This document shows positions 42,535 through 50,562 of a stretch of DNA of 64,000 nt, in pieces. Below the pieces are notes generated by a model. It was given only the letters and a program-made list of their open reading frames with translations. It was not told the origin of the DNA and searched no databases. How positions within the stretch are numbered: position 1 is the stretch's first letter; each line of letters opens with the position of its first letter. The stretch covers positions 372,001-436,000 of the forward strand of contig NZ_BOSI01000003.1 in the NCBI RefSeq assembly GCF_018403265.1, written 5' to 3'. The stretch comes from Paenibacillus sp. J31TS4 (GTDB lineage: Bacteria > Bacillota > Bacilli > Paenibacillales > NBRC-103111). The position numbers and the translations under genes were made by a program.

Positions 42535-43377
42535 ATGCAGCTGACGAAAACCAGGAAGAAGCGGGAAAAGGTCGATGTGGTTGCGAACGCGATCGTCATT
42601 TTCTTTGCGGTCCTCAACCTGTTCCCTCTTTATTGGTTATTCACTAGTTCACTCAAAAATAGCTCCGACGTCATCAAGATGCCGCCGGACTGGTGGCCGG
42701 CCACCATCACCTTCTCCAACTACGTCGAGGTGTTCCAAAGCCAGCCGGCTCTGCGCTGGACGTTCAACAGCTTGTTCGTGGCAGGCGTCTCCACGGTACT
42801 CGTCGTTGCCGTGAGCGCGATGGCCGCCTATGCGTTCTCCAAGCTGAGGTTTACCGGCAAGAACGTCCTGTTCATCATCTTCATCTCCAGTATGATGGTG
42901 CCGAAGGAAGTCATGATCGTCCCTCTGTTCCGCATCTCGCAGGACCTGGGCCTCGTGAACAACCTGTTCGGCATGATCTGGCCGAACGTGGCGACGGCCT
43001 TCGGTGTGTTCCTGCTCAAGGGCTTCTTCGACTCCGCGCCCGACGCCCTCCGGGAAGCCTCCCGGATCGACGGCGCCGGCGAAGTCCGCACCTTCCTGCA
43101 GATCATGCTGCCGATCGTCAAACCCGGCATCGGCGCCCTGTTCATCCTGAACTTCGTGCAGGTGTGGAACGACTATCTGTGGCAGCTCGTTATCGGGCAG
43201 GACAAGGAAATGAAGACGCTGATGGTCGGCATTGCGACGCTGATGCAGGACCTCAACCCGAACTTCGCCTACAAGATGGCGGGCGCGACGGTTGCGGCCA
43301 TCCCGATGCTTCTCATTTTCCTTCTCTTCCAGAAATACTTCACCCGCGGCATCTCCATCGGAGCCGTGAAGGAGTAG
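42535..43377 (+). CDS. sugar ABC transporter permease 2 (MalG type)
   Basis: The 280-residue protein has six helices and the EAA loop (PDALREASRIDGAGEVRTFLQIMLPIVKPG). The C-terminus ends in the MalG-like FLLFQKYFTRGISIGAVKE. It begins 10 bases after permease 1. The terminator at 43443-43481 closes the operon. Confidence 0.93.
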   Translation: MQLTKTRKKREKVDVVANAIVIFFAVLNLFPLYWLFTSSLKNSSDVIKMPPDWWPATITFSNYVEVFQSQPALRWTFNSLFVAGVSTVLVVAVSAMAAYAFSKLRFTGKNVLFIIFISSMMVPKEVMIVPLFRISQDLGLVNNLFGMIWPNVATAFGVFLLKGFFDSAPDALREASRIDGAGEVRTFLQIMLPIVKPGIGALFILNFVQVWNDYLWQLVIGQDKEMKTLMVGIATLMQDLNPNFAYKMAGATVAAIPMLLIFLLFQKYFTRGISIGAVKE

Positions 43378-43442
43378 GGTAAGCCTAGGACTGGAATGAA
43401 ATGGCCTCCTTTAAGCGGCCGGTATATATGCCATGCTAAGCG

Positions 43443-43481
43443 GCCTTAGTTCGGTACTCCACCCGGACTAAGGCTTATTTG
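43443..43481 (+). terminator. terminator of the nan operon
   Basis: GCCTTAGTTCGG pairs with CCGGACTAAGGC (one wobble) over an 8-base loop and is followed by TTATTTGT. Confidence 0.82.
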
Positions 43482-43915
43482 TCTAGTGCTCGTATGTAGA
43501 TTTTTGTTTTGTTGTGGCAGGACATAGAAAAAAAAACCACAAGTGATGGTTAGTCACTTATGGCACATTTGTTACTAATCATTAGGGAAAATCCACTTTT
43601 CTCCGTGTCCTCCTAATATAAATCAGTTGGATTTTTAGCATGTATGTCATTAACAACGCTAATCCCTATATAGCCGTAGTGTTGTATTAATTGAGCATTT
43701 TATTTAACATACTAACTTTCATAAGGATATCTTCGGCTGAAACATAGACATTAGGGTAATTCACTAGGTCTCCTTCCTTCCATCAACTGCCCTAAGCGGA
43801 GAAAACGGCAGCCCTGCATCGGCTGCCGTCTCTTCGTGTTCCTTTAGCCACCGCCCATTGCCGCTCGCGGCAAAGCTGGAGGTTCTATCCTTCTACTGCG
43901 TAATCCGTTTCCTTA
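43482..43915. other. AT-rich gene-free segment
   Basis: About 430 bases, much more AT-rich than the genes on the left, have no convincing coding frame. A hairpin with a U-tract for the minus strand lies at 43801-43829 (ACGGCAGCC/GGCTGCCGT arms) and probably terminates the VOC gene. Nothing else can be supported. Confidence 0.5.
43801..43829 (-). terminator. terminator of the VOC gene
   Basis: ACGGCAGCC/GGCTGCCGT arms with a 7-base loop are followed by TTTTCTCC on the minus strand. Confidence 0.75.
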
Positions 43916-44287
43916 TTATTTACAAACCATCAATAAGTTGCCGTCTGGGTCACGAAACGCAAACCAGTGTTCATTTTCGATCTCGGTAACCAATTCTACC
44001 TCGTTGTCCTTCATGAATTGGTAGGAGCCTTCAATGTCATCGGTAGTGAACATAAAAGCAGGCGTCTGATAGGTAGGGGGTCCCCCAGGTTCCTTGCCTC
44101 CCCACATCGGCATCAGGTCCAAAATAAGTCCTGCCCCTTGCATGGGCAGTGGGCACAGATGCCCACCCATAATTTTAGGTGTTTCCGAAATGCCGAGCAT
44201 TTTGCAATACCAATCACGTGCCCTCTCGATATCCCTAACTGGCATGAACGTCCCGCCGATTTGGTTTTTAATTGGACTGGTGCTCAT
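43916..44287 (-). CDS. VOC-family protein (glyoxalase/dioxygenase fold)
   Basis: The 123-residue single-module VOC protein has GTFMPVRDIERARDWYCKMLG near the N-terminus, then AFMFTTDDIEGSYQFMKDNEVELV and the final metal-ligand strand WFAFRDPDGNLLMVCK. It could act in resistance, isomerisation or lactoylglutathione chemistry; no specific function can be chosen. AAAGGGG precedes the ATG. It has lower GC than the flanks. Confidence 0.87.
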   Translation of the reverse strand: MSTSPIKNQIGGTFMPVRDIERARDWYCKMLGISETPKIMGGHLCPLPMQGAGLILDLMPMWGGKEPGGPPTYQTPAFMFTTDDIEGSYQFMKDNEVELVTEIENEHWFAFRDPDGNLLMVCK

Positions 44288-44393
44288 TTTGCACCCCTTT
44301 CACAGGTTATGGGAATGGATTCGATCTCCTAAGCGCCAGTTCCTTCACCCGCTACCAATGTTTTGCATTCCCGCCCGGCAGGACGACCGTTAA

Positions 44394-45347
44394 TCAGCCC
44401 TTCGCCCCTTTTAGATTTCCTGAAACGAGGATAGAACCTAAGAGGACTATCACCGTACCAATGACAAATTGGAGGCTGACAGGGATCCCTATAAAGATAA
44501 TTTCCGTTGCTATTGCCCAAAAAACATAAGTATTGTTAAGCGATTGCCCTCTAGCCGCACCGATGAGATTGATCGACATGTAGTATAACGAATAATTGGC
44601 CGCACCCAATAAACCTGCTAGCACAATTAGCCATACTATGTTTGACGCCGCTGCTTGGAATGCTAAAGGGTACCCCTGAATAACCGGCACAATTAATAAC
44701 CCATAACATAGGGCGGAGGTCATCTGTCGGATATTGATTGCATATAGAGGAAGGACTTTTTTTCCTTTCATTCCCCAAGCACCGATCACTCCCTCAAGTC
44801 CCCAAAAGACAGCGGCCCCTAAGGAAAAAAAGATTCCGATAAAGAAATCGCTCTCCACGTTAAACTTCGACGGCACATATGCTAAGACAATCACTCCGAT
44901 AATACTGATCACAATGCCGGCCCATGTTCTTCCGTTCATTTTTTCCTTCAAGAATGTAAAGGCGAGCAAAGCACCGATCCCAGGAAAAATAGAAGCAATA
45001 CTGGCCGCATAAGTCGCCCCTACATATTGAATACCAAGAAAATAAAAGGTCATTGCCAAAGGACCGCCGGACAATGCCCCAACAATCAAAATCGCACCGC
45101 TCTTTGTTTTCAGCAGCTTTAATACATGAATAAATTCCCCTTTTGCCATCATGAAGAAGGAGATCCATAGTGCAGAGAAAAAGTCGTGCAGAAAGGCGGC
45201 TATAATGGGGGCCAGTACAACAGCCTGTTGAAAAGGGGTACTAGCTATAATAACGCCAATGATCACCGTATCAATTCCCCAAGCAATAGCTGAAGTCGCT
45301 CCTAGGCCTACACCCTTTCTAGTTTCTTTCATACTTCTACTATTCAT
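44394..45347 (-). CDS. EamA/DMT-superfamily transporter
   Basis: This 317-residue, ten-helix protein has two EamA repeats, with conserved stretches GPLAMTFYFLGIQYVGATYAASIASIFPGIGALLAFTFLKEK and GAANYSLYYMSINLIGAARGQSLNNTYVFWAI. A membrane exporter or permease of unknown substrate. The gene is AT-rich and unlike its neighbours in codon use, suggesting acquisition. GAGAAGAGG precedes the ATG. Confidence 0.9.
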   Translation of the reverse strand: MNSRSMKETRKGVGLGATSAIAWGIDTVIIGVIIASTPFQQAVVLAPIIAAFLHDFFSALWISFFMMAKGEFIHVLKLLKTKSGAILIVGALSGGPLAMTFYFLGIQYVGATYAASIASIFPGIGALLAFTFLKEKMNGRTWAGIVISIIGVIVLAYVPSKFNVESDFFIGIFFSLGAAVFWGLEGVIGAWGMKGKKVLPLYAINIRQMTSALCYGLLIVPVIQGYPLAFQAAASNIVWLIVLAGLLGAANYSLYYMSINLIGAARGQSLNNTYVFWAIATEIIFIGIPVSLQFVIGTVIVLLGSILVSGNLKGAKG

Positions 45348-46143
45348 CTAATCTGCCTCTTCTCTACTAAATTCACCGGCTTCCGACCGAGCCCCGCTAG
45401 ATTCCTTCTGCGGCGGCTGGCAATTAGTTTTATTGTTCCAGCTAGCATAAAAAATATACCTTTTCAGGCAAACCAAGAACGACCTTGAGAGACCCGAATC
45501 CCTTAGGGCAATAGGAGAAACCTTCAATGACACTTGAGAAACGAAATCATAGCCCGGTCATCAAATCCGGTGTGCAGGATTGCAATGGAAACAAGAAATG
45601 ATCAAATATTCAGACTTTTTAAAGCCGACTGAATGAAACGATGAAAATAACAATATTCAAATAGAAGAATCTAATCTATAAGAGCTGTCGAAATAGAAAC
45701 CTATTAGTGGTTAGGTAATTCGGGGGGAGAGGATGGTGCGAAGATCAATCCGTAAACGCCGCATCCTCTTCAGAGAGGGTGCGGACAAGTAAGACAAGCT
45801 TGTTTCCATGTTTCATCAGTACCAGGCGTTTTTAGGAAAGGCGCTTATTTCAGAGGGGGCGGCTTCCTGCATCCTAAGACGGGGAACCAGACTATCAAGG
45901 CATTCTAGGAGAAGAAAAGGACCCGGGGCAAGGCAGCAGAATGCGTCCGTAAGCAAGGTCATGGAGTTTCCCTCTTCTTACTATACCTTCTGAACCGGTA
46001 TCTGTTAACCACACAATTCTTTACATCCATTGGCTGGTACAGGATTCCGCTCCATCAAACGGAGGAAATCGCGATTCTCCGGCAATCAGTCCGTGTTCAT
46101 TCCAAACGCTTGGCGGGAAACTTAAAATAACCCTCCTACCCCA
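45348..46143. other. AT-rich gene-free region
   Basis: Nearly 800 bases have no gene that I can support. One stable hairpin is at 45760-45783 (CGCATCCTC and GAGGGTGCG with a 6-base loop). The AT-rich composition and lack of open frames suggest decayed or imported DNA. I found no transposase remnant or inverted termini by eye. Confidence 0.5.
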
Positions 46144-46190
46144 TTGACTTCCTAGGCGGTGCCAATATATACTAACCATTGTTTTAGTGG
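46144..46190 (+). promoter_or_regulatory. marR operon promoter with overlapping palindrome
   Basis: TTGACT at 46144 and TATACT at 46168 are separated by 18 bases. CCATTGTTTTAGTGG at 46176-46190 is an imperfect inverted repeat over the predicted start, suited to MarR autorepression. Confidence 0.6.
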
Positions 46191-46243
46191 GTAAACTTTT
46201 TATACATGTGATTATTAAATTATGCAAGCAGGAGGGTGGGCCG

Positions 46244-46681
46244 ATGCCCGGTGGAAGCCGCCTAAGCGAGGTCGAGCGATTATATGTGGAGCTTCAGAGA
46301 AAGATCTCGGCGGAATGGAGCCGGCAGCTGGACCGGCTCCTGTCCGGGTCGCAGGCCGCTATTCTATCCAAGCTGGACGCAGCGGGACCCCAGCGGATCT
46401 CGGCGCTGGCCGACCGGCTGAGTGTTACGCCCGGGGCAGTAACGAGCCTATGCGACAAGCTGATCGCCGGCGGTTACGCGTTCCGTACGCGGGACGACGA
46501 CGACCGCCGGGTGGTGTATCTCGAGATCACCGACCGGGGCCGCGAGGTGCTGCGTCAATATCGGGACGAAGTGAAGCGGGTCGTGGAAGAAGCTTTTGCG
46601 GGATTGCCGGAGGAGGAGACGGAGCATCTCGCCCGCATCTTCCGGCACATTCTGTCCAATCTAGAAAAGCCAAAGGAGTAG
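46244..46681 (+). CDS. MarR-family regulator
   Basis: This 145-residue winged-helix protein has SGSQAAILSKL, ISALADRLSVTPGAVTSLCDKLIAGGYAFRTRDDDDRRVVYLEITDRG, the MarR recognition helix and wing. It is followed four bases later by an MFS efflux gene, the common drug-responsive pair, and is presumably its repressor. GCAGGAGGGT supports the chosen ATG over one 19 codons upstream. Confidence 0.93.
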   Translation: MPGGSRLSEVERLYVELQRKISAEWSRQLDRLLSGSQAAILSKLDAAGPQRISALADRLSVTPGAVTSLCDKLIAGGYAFRTRDDDDRRVVYLEITDRGREVLRQYRDEVKRVVEEAFAGLPEEETEHLARIFRHILSNLEKPKE

Positions 46682-46685
46682 AGGT

Positions 46686-48323
46686 ATGGAGCACTTAACC
46701 GAAAAACGCAAAATGACCATCATGATCGCCATTATCGCATCCATGTTCTTCGCGGCCATCAACCAGACGATCATCGGCATCGCGATGCCGCGGATCATCG
46801 CCAAGCTGGGGGGCATGGAATATTACTCCTGGGCGATCACCATCTATCTGCTCACCTCCACGGTCGCATCCGTGCTGATCGGCAAGCTGTCCGACATCTA
46901 TGGAAGGAAGCCGTTCATTCTGACGGGGATCGGGCTGTTCATGCTCGGGGCCTTCCTGTCCGGACTGTCCGGTGACATTCTGCATCTGATTACGTTCCGG
47001 GCCATTCAAGGGGCCGGAGCGGGGATCATCATGTCGACCGTCTTTACGGCGATCGGAGACTTGTACGAACCTCGGGAACGGGCCAAGTGGACGGGCGTCA
47101 TGAGCGCCGTCTTCGGGCTGTCTAGCGTCGCCGGGCCTCTCCTCGGAGGTTATATCGTCGATCATCTGGACTGGCGCTGGGTGTTCTGGATTTTCCTGCC
47201 GCTCGGCATTCTGGCGTTCGTGCTGATCCTGATCAACTTCCCGAAGGTCGGCAAGCGCCAAGGCGAATCGGTCGATTACCTCGGCTCCCTGTTCATGACG
47301 CTGACCATCGTGCCGCTGCTGCTCGCTTTCTCGTGGGCCGGCGACGGTCCGAACAAATACGCCTGGGGCTCCTTGCAAATCCTCAGCCTCTTCGCAGGAG
47401 CTGTCGTCGCGCTTGCCCTATTCCTGCTCGTGCAGACTAAGGTGAAGAGCCCGATGCTGCCGCTTGGCCTGTTCAAGAACAGCGTCTTCACGGTTTCCAA
47501 CCTCGTCGGGTTCTTCCTGAACGCAGGCATGATGGGTGCCATCATCTACGTCCCGTTCTATGTGCAGGGGGTCAAAGGCATCTCGCCGACGATGGCCGGC
47601 TATGTGACCATGCCTATGTCGATTGCGATGCTGCTGACCTCAGCGTTCGTCGGGTCGTTCATGAGCCGGACCGGCAAGTACAAGAAAATCGCCATTGTTG
47701 GCCTTGCCCTCATGACGGGAGCCATGGTGCTGATGTACTTCATGGTCCCTTCTACGCCGCTCTATCAGCTCATTTTGTATATGCTCCTGCTCGGCCTCGG
47801 TATCGGCGCCGCTATGCCGGTCTTCTCGCTGACCGTCCAAAATGCCGTCAAGCCGCAGCAGCTGGGCGTCGCCACCGCGACCTCGCAGCTGTTCCGTAAC
47901 CTCGGAGCCACGATCGGCATTTCGGTGATGGGCAGCCTGATGAGCGCAGCCATCGGCCGCAAAATGACCGAGATGTCCGCCGCAGCCGGCGCGGCCAAAC
48001 CGGCCGTTCCCTCCGACCCGGCTCTGGCCGAGAGCATGGCGCTGTTCAGCAACCCGCAGAACCTGCTGGACCAGCCCAAGATCGAGGCCGCGCTGAAGGG
48101 ACTGCCGGCTGAACTCCAGCCGGTGTTCGAGAGCATGCTGAATACAATCCGGGAAGCGATGAGCTACGCGATCTCGACTACCTTCCTCGCCGGCGCGATC
48201 ATCGCGAGCGCCGCAGTGCTGATCGCCTTCTTCCTGAAGGAGATTCCGCTCCGTTCGAGCAAAGCGATGGGCCAAAAGGTTGTGCAGGTCCACGCCGAAA
48301 GAAAGTCGTCCGCAGAAGGCTAA
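46686..48323 (+). CDS. DHA2-family MFS multidrug transporter
   Basis: This 545-residue, 14-helix EmrB/QacA-type protein has the motif A loop GKLSDIYGRKPF, motif C-like GLSSVAGPLLGGYIVDHLDWRWVFWIFLPLG and a long loop before helix 14. A proton-driven exporter of drugs or other hydrophobic compounds. The ATG lies four bases after the marR stop with AAAGGAG inside that gene, so the two are translationally linked. Confidence 0.94.
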   Translation: MEHLTEKRKMTIMIAIIASMFFAAINQTIIGIAMPRIIAKLGGMEYYSWAITIYLLTSTVASVLIGKLSDIYGRKPFILTGIGLFMLGAFLSGLSGDILHLITFRAIQGAGAGIIMSTVFTAIGDLYEPRERAKWTGVMSAVFGLSSVAGPLLGGYIVDHLDWRWVFWIFLPLGILAFVLILINFPKVGKRQGESVDYLGSLFMTLTIVPLLLAFSWAGDGPNKYAWGSLQILSLFAGAVVALALFLLVQTKVKSPMLPLGLFKNSVFTVSNLVGFFLNAGMMGAIIYVPFYVQGVKGISPTMAGYVTMPMSIAMLLTSAFVGSFMSRTGKYKKIAIVGLALMTGAMVLMYFMVPSTPLYQLILYMLLLGLGIGAAMPVFSLTVQNAVKPQQLGVATATSQLFRNLGATIGISVMGSLMSAAIGRKMTEMSAAAGAAKPAVPSDPALAESMALFSNPQNLLDQPKIEAALKGLPAELQPVFESMLNTIREAMSYAISTTFLAGAIIASAAVLIAFFLKEIPLRSSKAMGQKVVQVHAERKSSAEG

Positions 48324-48339
48324 CTTCCTGAGAAACACG

Positions 48340-48375
48340 AAAAAGAGGCCGTACCGTGTGTACGGCCTCTTTTTT
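48340..48375. terminator. bidirectional terminator after the MFS gene
   Basis: A 15-bp perfect stem (AAAAAGAGGCCGTAC and complement) with a 5-base loop and T-run. Confidence 0.93.
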
Positions 48376-48556
48376 GCTGTCTTTCTCCGGCTACCGGGCA
48401 TCTGCGCCCCTCACGATACCGTGCAGGAGGACGGCAATCTCGCTTGTTTTTCCGATGCAGGCGGTCGACTAAACGTTCCTCTTATGAGACGGCAAATTCT
48501 CCTCCGGCTTCCCCCTGCCTAGGGCTTGCAATCCGGCAATTCTTCTATTATTCTTA

Positions 48557-48568
48557 GACCGAACGGTC
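48557..48568. promoter_or_regulatory. GACCGAACGGTC palindrome upstream of the AI-2E-type gene
   Basis: A perfect 12-base palindrome lies 65 bases before the next gene, in an AT-rich promoter-like setting. It resembles TetR-family operators, but no TetR gene is adjacent. Confidence 0.4.
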
Positions 48569-48633
48569 AGTTTTGAAAGAGCCTTTCGGATTGGCCGGCG
48601 GCATACTTGCCATGAGGTGGAAAGGACGTTTGC

Positions 48634-49680
48634 ATGAAGATTTATGAGGTTTTCCAGAAGAAAGACGTAAGACGCTTTGCCGTGCTGGCGGTGTTCTGCC
48701 TCCTGCTGTTTTATATGCGAAGCATGCTTAACATTATCCTGCTGACCTTCCTGTTCACCTTCCTCATGGACCGGGCCCATGGCTTTACGACCCGGGCTCT
48801 CAACCGGGTTTTCCCAATCGGTCCCAAGATCGTCCTTTCGCTGCTGTACCTTCTGCTGACCGCTCTGCTCATCGTGGGAGGCGTCAAGATGGTGCCCGCT
48901 CTCATCTACCAGATTCGGCAGCTGATCAAGCTCGTCGAATATTCGTACAATGTCCCCAAAGACAATGAACTCGTCGCCTACCTGCTTACCTTTCTGAACA
49001 AGCTCGATATTCAGGGGGTCGTGAACCTTGGGCTCGACTTTTTGATGAAGCTGAGCAACCTCGGGCTGAATCTGTTCCTGGCGCTGCTGCTCAGCCTGTT
49101 CTTCCTGCTCGGCAAGGCCAATGTGGTTCGCTTCACCGCCCAGTTCCGCCAAAGCAAGCTTGCGTGGCTGTTCACCGAGCTGGAATACTTCAGCACCAAA
49201 TTCGTGCATACGTTCGGTAAGGTGATCGAGACGCAATTGATCATCGCGCTGATCAACACGGTGCTGACCATCTTCTCGCTGTGGCTCATGGGCTTTCCGA
49301 ATTTGATCGGCCTGTCCCTCCTCGTCTTCATCCTGGGACTGATTCCTGTCGCCGGCGTCTTCATCTCACTCATTCCGCTCAGCGTGATCGCATTCAGCAT
49401 CGGCGGCCTTCCCTATATCATTTATTTGCTGATCACCATAACCGTCATTCATGCGGTGGAAGCCTACGTGCTCAATCCCCGGCTGATGGCGGCCAAGACG
49501 CATCTGCCTATCTTTTACACCTTCATCGTCCTCCTCTTCTCCGAGCATTTCTTCGGCATCTGGGGACTGATCGTGGGCATTCCCACCTTCGTCTTCCTGC
49601 TGGATATCCTCGATGTGCAGAAGCTTGGACAGCCACAGGGCCGCGAGCCGCTGCCCGCCTCCGAAGAGACGTCCGTCTAA
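48634..49680 (+). CDS. AI-2E family (TqsA/YdbI-like) membrane protein
   Basis: The 348-residue protein has about eight helices and the PF01594 pattern: FLFTFLMDRA near residue 45, the central charged loop VVRFTAQFRQSKLAWLFTELEYFSTKFVHTFGKVIETQLIIALINTVLT and the conserved VLNPRLMAAKTHLPIFYTFIVLLFSEHFFGIWGLIVGIP. Members export signals or exchange Na+/H+; the function here is unknown. GGAAAGGACG precedes the ATG. Confidence 0.9.
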   Translation: MKIYEVFQKKDVRRFAVLAVFCLLLFYMRSMLNIILLTFLFTFLMDRAHGFTTRALNRVFPIGPKIVLSLLYLLLTALLIVGGVKMVPALIYQIRQLIKLVEYSYNVPKDNELVAYLLTFLNKLDIQGVVNLGLDFLMKLSNLGLNLFLALLLSLFFLLGKANVVRFTAQFRQSKLAWLFTELEYFSTKFVHTFGKVIETQLIIALINTVLTIFSLWLMGFPNLIGLSLLVFILGLIPVAGVFISLIPLSVIAFSIGGLPYIIYLLITITVIHAVEAYVLNPRLMAAKTHLPIFYTFIVLLFSEHFFGIWGLIVGIPTFVFLLDILDVQKLGQPQGREPLPASEETSV

Positions 49681-49799
49681 CAATCGGGCGGCCGGACTAG
49701 TTCTATGGCGCCAGACTCTGCACTGGACCGCATGCCCCATACCGGGACTTCATGCGGATACTGGCTTTACCACGGATTCGGGAGGTTGGACATTCTTCA

Positions 49800-50333
49800 A
49801 TGGCTATGCTTGAAGACCTGATCGGACAATACGGGTACATCGCCCTTTTTTTCCTGCTGGCCGTCGGCATCGTCGGCCTGCCGGTGCCCGACGAGCTGCT
49901 GATGACGTTCGTCGGCTACCTGACCTCGATCGGCACGCTCAACTATTATCTGTCCGTCGTCGTCAGCTTCCTCGGCGCCATGTCGGGGATGATCGTCAGC
50001 TACCTGCTCGGCCGCAAGGTCGGCAAACCGCTGCTGTGGAGATACGGCAAATGGATCAAGCTGACGCCGGACAAGCTGGACCGGGTCGAGACCTGGTTCA
50101 ACCGGTACGGGCCCTGGACGGTCAGCTTCGGCTATTTCATCCCGGGCATCCGCCACCTGACCTGCTACCTGTCCGGCACGATCGGCATGAGGGCGCGCAA
50201 ATACCTACTCTTCGCCGGCATGGGCGCACTGTTCTGGTGCGTGCTCTTCATCACCCTCGGCTATATGCTCGGCTACGGCATCGAGGCGGTTACAGAAGAT
50301 CCCATAATGCCTCCGGACGTCCCGCTCCCTTAA
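49800..50333 (+). CDS. DedA/SNARE-associated family membrane protein
   Basis: This 177-residue protein has four or five helices and the DedA signature GYFIPGIRHLTCYLSGTIGMRARKYLLFAGMGALFW, with the GLPVPDELLMTFVG entry. Bacterial DedA proteins take part in lipid-carrier (undecaprenyl phosphate or phospholipid) flipping. The ATG was chosen for family length; GGGAGG is about 14 bases away, so the start is uncertain (another ATG is two codons later). Confidence 0.88.
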   Translation: MAMLEDLIGQYGYIALFFLLAVGIVGLPVPDELLMTFVGYLTSIGTLNYYLSVVVSFLGAMSGMIVSYLLGRKVGKPLLWRYGKWIKLTPDKLDRVETWFNRYGPWTVSFGYFIPGIRHLTCYLSGTIGMRARKYLLFAGMGALFWCVLFITLGYMLGYGIEAVTEDPIMPPDVPLP

Positions 50334-50450
50334 GGTCGGGCGCGGTAGAAGACGCAGAGACGAATCAGCCGTTCTGCCAAGGCTCTGGAGCCCGCTGCTC
50401 GGACGGCCCGACTAGAAGCCCCCGTCGGCCTGTCGAGCAAGATGAACGAC

Positions 50451-50488
50451 AAAGGAAGGCCATCCCTCCGTCAGGGATGGCCTTCTTT
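50451..50488. terminator. bidirectional terminator
   Basis: GAAGGCCATCCCT/AGGGATGGCCTTC with a 5-base loop, A-rich before and T-rich after. It separates DedA from the convergent kinase. Confidence 0.9.
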
Positions 50489-50562
50489 CATTAGTCTCTT
50501 CTTACGTTCCCGTTTGAACAGCCGGGCCGGCCGGTTCCGGCCGCATCCTTCTGCCCCTTGTT

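Noticed and set aside
45348-46143. Transposon remnant in the AT-rich gap
   Set aside because: No transposase motif, terminal inverted repeats or target duplication could be found by eye.
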